Below are positions 59,642-64,000 of a stretch of DNA of 64,000 nucleotides, piece by piece. How positions within the stretch are numbered: position 1 is the stretch's first letter; the number at the start of each line of letters is the position of its first letter. Below the pieces are notes generated by a model, which was given only the letters and a program-made list of their open reading frames with translations, was not told the DNA's origin and searched no databases. Both the position numbers and the translations under genes were made by a program. The DNA comes from Synaphobranchus kaupii (lineage: Eukaryota > Chordata > Actinopteri > Anguilliformes > Synaphobranchidae), in assembly GCA_029718625.1 (NCBI GenBank), contig CM056376.1:20409091-20473090 (forward strand). Reading direction: 5' to 3'.

Positions 59642-60809
59642 TATCATGAGCCTGGGTTCACTGAAATTAATGTAAGTGTGCCATAATTGGCAGTGGTCAC
59701 TGCAGTAAAAACAGGGAAATTTTGTAAATGTAAATGAATTGTCACTTCATAATTTATCCTATGAAACAGGAATACTGCTCTTGTTAAACACAAAACCTAA
59801 AAAAAGGTGCTTGAAAACATGATATCAGAAGGACTGAAACAAAAAAGAGGGAAGGGTTTAAATCTATGTTTTCACTGAGCTGTTCATTCCAGGTTAGAGG
59901 AAATATCAGGGGAGGTTTAATATATAAATCTGCTAAAAGCTGTGACACTAAAACGTCACTTTTATCTAAAAGTCTTCCGTCACCTCATATGATTACTGGA
60001 TTGTTGAAAATAACAGTTCAATGGAATAACAATGTAATTGTTCCCTTTCTTTTAAAGACATTTTGGTTGGAAATAATTATAAGAAAATTATTTTTAAGAA
60101 AAGTATTAATGAAATAAACCGAAATTGATATTTTTCAAAACTACTTCTAAATACACTGAAAACAGTGCAGAAAAAGTAACAAGACCATCCTTTCTGCTGG
60201 TAGTTCAGTCTTTGTGATAGAATTATACTGCTTATTTTTTTAGCCAACACGCTACTAAATTGTAGTTACTAAACTAAACATTTTGACGGTGAAGTCAATC
60301 ATCTCCATAGCCAAACTATTTGTGGCAGTGTTCGCGTGTTAAGTGTGAACTGAGTAATGTGGTTCGTATTAGGAAATACTAAACTCAATAAGTTCTACCT
60401 TCCCAGACGAGTCCATACAGGAGGAGAGTAGCCAGAACTGAATCACTCGGCTATCTCTTTGTGCGTGCCCATAAGGACATTGCACACAAGTAAAGCTATC
60501 TTTGCAAGGTACAGACTAGTTGTCATTATTCCCATATGCTCCTACTTTGCAGCGGCAATTTGAGAGAGAGAGAAACAAGATATAGTGGCCTTTGATAAGA
60601 CTGTTGATAGTTGATTTCTATATAAATATGGCCAGGGACAAGAGTTTCTTCTGATTTGACACAGCACGACCGTGCCGATCAAGTAACTTTTTTTGTCCCT
60701 TCCTAGAATTTTGCCTGTGATCTGTTTAATTTTGTATTCTTGAATGTATACATTTGCCTCATTTCTCAGGGAGTGCAGTGGCTTGTGTTCCGGACAGCCT
60801 CCCCTGTCG

Positions 60810-63768
60810 CTAAAAGAGAAAAACCTTCTTTTTCAGGTCATTGCGTTTCCAGAGGGAAAGCTGATTGAATTCCTCGATGGGCATTCCAAATAAGTGCCGG
60901 AATTCCTCTGGAGTCAGGTGCCTCTGCAGGGGGGGAGATCAACGGGACACACGTCAAGCGCTAGATTCACACACAGTTCCTTTTAAGCGTGTTGCCTTAA
61001 ATTAACCTAGAGTGATGAGGCACACGCCAACAGAGACTCCTTTCCCATTTCAGTCCCCATCTGTGTCCCCTTAGTTCTAGTATTATCAGGTCAGACTAGT
61101 GACAATGTCAAAGCCATGAAAAATCTTGCGTGTCCTTTTTATTATTATGTTTTTTTTTACGCACAATGAAAGCTCTCATCCAGCTCTATGCATTATAATT
61201 GTTTCATAGCTGAATAACTAATACATTTAGTTAAATACCCCATGTGTAGGGCCACCAGTTTGTCCCCACCACGTGATGTGAAAGGATTTAAACCTGTATT
61301 TCAATGGATATCCTGCAGGGGTCCCCATAGGCACTTTAAAGGCAGAGTCAAGTTACTAATCATACAATTGGGAGTTTCTAATTGAGATGTCAGTTGAAAA
61401 ACAATTAGTTGATCTCATATGGGGAGAGTCAGAGGAAGGAAGGTGATGGAAGTTTAAATGCTACGAAAAGCATGGATTTGAGCAAATGAGTGAAGCGACA
61501 TGTAAAAACTAAGCAACATATTTTGAGATCAATACCGAGGGGGAATAATCCATCAGCAGGGGAAAGCCAGTCATGAGCGGCGACTGGAAGTCATTCAAGA
61601 TTTAACAGATAGATGCAATGCATTAAGTGTAAATATTCCACAGGAAAAAGTGGACAATCCAAAATTATGTGCATTTTTAAACAAGCATGTAATTAATGGG
61701 GGGGTGTCAGCTTTGACAGAAATATGTGCAGAATACACACAGACCGCTACTTTGCATGAAATAAAAATTCAAGAACTGATTGAAACGACTGACAGCCTAT
61801 CTGTGGTCACGGACGAATCAACAGACAATTATATTTTACATATTTTCTTTGTTCTTCAAGGAAAATCCATCGGAAAACTAAATGAAAGTTCTCTTGCTGA
61901 CAGAGTGCACCTAACCGCCATGAATCAATCCTCCTCAGTTGCAGATAGCATCAAGAAATGCTTATTGGATTATAACATTGATTTTAAGAACCTGACTGCG
62001 TTTGATCCTAAGCAAGTGTGCAGACTCGATGCGTCAACCCTCCCACTACGCTCGATTCCGGTTTTTGACGAACACTGTAGATCTAATCGCTAGGTGATTA
62101 CAAATTATCTGCACAAGAAAACAGCGCTGCAATGTCACTGGGTGAATTCTGGGATACAGTTTCCTTACTCAAAAGGCAAGACGATACTAGGCCATGGGAA
62201 CAAACTCAGTCAATGCAGAAAGTCGCATGTTACAAATTTTCACCAATTATCATGAATCAACGACAGAAGAGACTGTTACTGGCCATAATAAAATATAAAT
62301 CAGAAAGTTTTCTTTTGAACTTTGTACATGACATTCACCACTTTTATTTCATTTTAAATTTATTTTTTATATACCTCAGCTGCAAACCCTTTTCTTAGTA
62401 CTAATACGATTCATTATTTATTGAACTTTTTTGTACAAGTTAAATGATATGTAACTTCTCATTTCCCACTGCTTCTGCCAAAACTAACATGCCCTTGTAC
62501 AACATTTTAAAAAACTGCAGGATGTCCACGGTAGTAAGTAATCAAACTGAATTTAACATGTCGCTTGTAAACATCTCCGTCAATCATCGTCTGTGCTTAA
62601 TTATTGGCAATTACTTTAACAACTTAGATGATTGAGTTGGTGCAAATGGGATAATTGTTTGACAAGTGGCTTGACAAAGAGGCTATTGTGACCTCTGGCT
62701 GGCGGAGGACTGAAGTACCATGCGAGAAAACAAGGGGAGACAAGCTGGTGGCCCTACCCATGTGACTAAAACTGAAATGTTGTGTTGGAAATATGAAAAA
62801 CTACTCGTTGAGGTTTGCTAGGTGATTTTGGGGAGATGCTGTTTATGATGTCAGTAAGCTATATGTAATGTGCACAGGCTCTCAGCTTCTGAAATGTGAA
62901 AAACTGATAATTGGTACATTTATGCTGTGATTCTTACAGCACATCTATTAGTAGACCATAGATACAGTATCTTCTTGCTGCCACGCATACAGATGAGTAC
63001 ACCTCCTCATCTTCCTCCTACCTCCAGTCTCATCCTGTCAACCCCTGGCGGGAGTTTGCTTCTGCCTCTGTGGGTGACGACGAGCAATTCATAGGGGTAT
63101 ATCTGTGAACAGCACGCATGCCCAGCCATTAAAATCCACTGTCTTTCTTCAAAGGAAACCTGGGATAGCCTAACCATTATCATACACCGCAGTGTTAATA
63201 GGGTTAACAGACTCCGATAAAGCACTACCCAGTATTTATTTATCTGATATAAAGCCATTTCCATGCACAGCTCATGCTGTTTGAATTCAATTATTTTCCC
63301 CTTTACCTGGGCTTTTTTTCCCAAATTACTATCATCTTCAGCCTTACCCACTCTTAAAACATAATTTCTTTTCCTTCTTCAATCTTTTTGCTTTTTTGTT
63401 CTTTTCTTTCGCTAAGACAAAACGAGGGAATTGAAAACATCAAGCGATCATTTGATTGATAAATACACAGCCTTCAAATCTCCCAGTTCCAAAGCAAAAC
63501 CTTGCCCCCCACATTCTTTTCCCATTTTATTTCTCTTTAGTCGCTGCGGATGAAAGACTACACAAAGCGATGAGATGTTAATGGGTATACCGGCCGGACG
63601 AAGCGTACTCTACCGTGATAAGCAAGTGGGGCAGGTTTCACTTTGGAGTACGAAAGCTTTGAGGGTCTGGTAAAAGCATTGTGTTAGTCAAGGCCCTCTC
63701 ACCTTCTGTTCCAACATACTGGGCAGTGAGTTTCCTCTGTCCATCCTGCCTCTCTTAGCCTCTCCATT
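60810..63768 (-). CDS. dmtn: Dematin (DMTN), last three coding exons incl. villin-type headpiece; partial, continues beyond window
   Basis: Three phase-0 exons in transcript order: 63703-63768 (22 codons, [14 protein letters not shown]), 63022-63102 (27 codons, [20 protein letters not shown]) and 60810-60923 (37 codons plus TAG). Together they give the end of the linker and the full headpiece, with EEFRHLFGM and [10 protein letters not shown] as actin-binding core. [11 protein letters not shown] and [10 protein letters not shown] match dematin rather than ABLIM1-3, whose headpieces read more like LPRDVDRTRLE. Dematin bundles F-actin and links the spectrin-actin skeleton to the membrane. The C-terminus reads KKKVFLF where human dematin has KKKASLF, so the PKA-target serine is a phenylalanine. 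Intron 60924-63021 contains an hAT transposase remnant. No upstream exon was resolved between 63769 and the window end. Confidence 0.92.
61566..62093 (+). pseudogene. hAT transposase remnant (CGGBP1-like N-terminal region) in dmtn intron
   Basis: An uninterrupted but starting-codon-less frame reads [20 protein letters not shown], then [17 protein letters not shown] and [10 protein letters not shown]. The order and spacing resemble the hAT transposases from which vertebrate CGGBP1 derives (VIQDFVKMCLEANIPLEK, AFLSRHVKNGG) and the start of the hAT catalytic core (DE-TD). The frame breaks after 62093; similar-looking sequence ([13 protein letters not shown]) continues in another frame to about 62.2 kb. 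It is antisense to dmtn and is a dead fragment. Confidence 0.6.
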
Positions 63769-64000
63769 CTACAGGGACCCCACCCCAGACATACCCAACA
63801 CAGAGGATACCTGCGTGAGCTCTCACTGACACTCAACATAGTCGACTGTCAGCTGCTTACACGAGCAACGGGCTTCACCGCGACCGTTAATAAAAAGATG
63901 TCATGTCGATGAAAACCCAGACAATCTCACGTTAACGTAATGTGAAACACTGTGAAAAATGAAAATTTAAAGAAAATGAAAAATCTAAAGAAAGAAACAA

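Noticed and set aside
60810..63768. Assignment of the headpiece gene to ABLIM1
   Set aside because: AFAP1L2-ABLIM1 linkage in human suggested it, but [10 protein letters not shown] and [11 protein letters not shown] are dematin features, and nudt18-fhip2b linkage fits DMTN.

Overview
The window is a nuclear chromosome segment from a ray-finned fish, most likely a teleost. The basis is split genes with GT-AG introns, long CA/GT and CT microsatellites, many Tc1/mariner and hAT remnants, a Penelope-like retroelement, and a gene order that parallels human 8p21.3 (NUDT18, FHIP2B, DMTN). The species cannot be fixed from sequence alone.

Layout. 1-12.6 kb is gene-poor and repeat-rich: Tc1-like remnants, a possible LTR, 103-bp and 152-bp tandem repeats, a ~530-bp palindrome and a foldback-like element. 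It also holds a weak, unidentified chain of minus-strand exons at 1.8-2.9 kb. 12.65-14.18 kb is a complete Tc1-type transposon with an intact DD34E transposase. 14.21-16.02 kb is a 5'-truncated Penelope-like element: a GIY-YIG endonuclease ORF between ~0.4-kb inverted arms, each carrying a hammerhead-ribozyme motif. 17.37-19.89 kb is nudt18 (+, 3 coding exons, 326 aa). 23.19-32.00 kb is fhip2b (-, 17 exons, 747 aa), reconstructed exon by exon with all phases consistent. 33.41-57.39 kb is an AFAP-family gene (-, 16 exons, 608 aa, two PH domains). 60.81-63.77 kb holds the last three coding exons of dmtn (-; dematin headpiece), which continues beyond the window.

How the genes relate. No operon-like logic applies. 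nudt18 is a nucleotide-pool sanitising Nudix hydrolase. fhip2b belongs to the FHIP family of FTS-Hook-FHIP (dynein/Hook adaptor) subunits. The AFAP-like gene and dmtn both encode actin-filament regulators. In human, AFAP1L2 neighbours ABLIM1 (10q25), AFAP1L1 neighbours ABLIM3 (5q32) and AFAP1 neighbours ABLIM2 (4p16). The 8p21 copy of this neighbourhood keeps DMTN and FHIP2B but, as far as I know, has no AFAP gene. An AFAP gene between fhip2b and dmtn here is therefore a strong candidate for a fourth 2R-duplicate of the family, and it appears to have lost the family's C-terminal coiled coil.

The other notable items are the ribozyme-bearing Penelope fragment, the intact Tc1 element beside it, a GC-AG intron and a frame-shifting cassette exon in fhip2b, and loss of the C-terminal serine in dematin.
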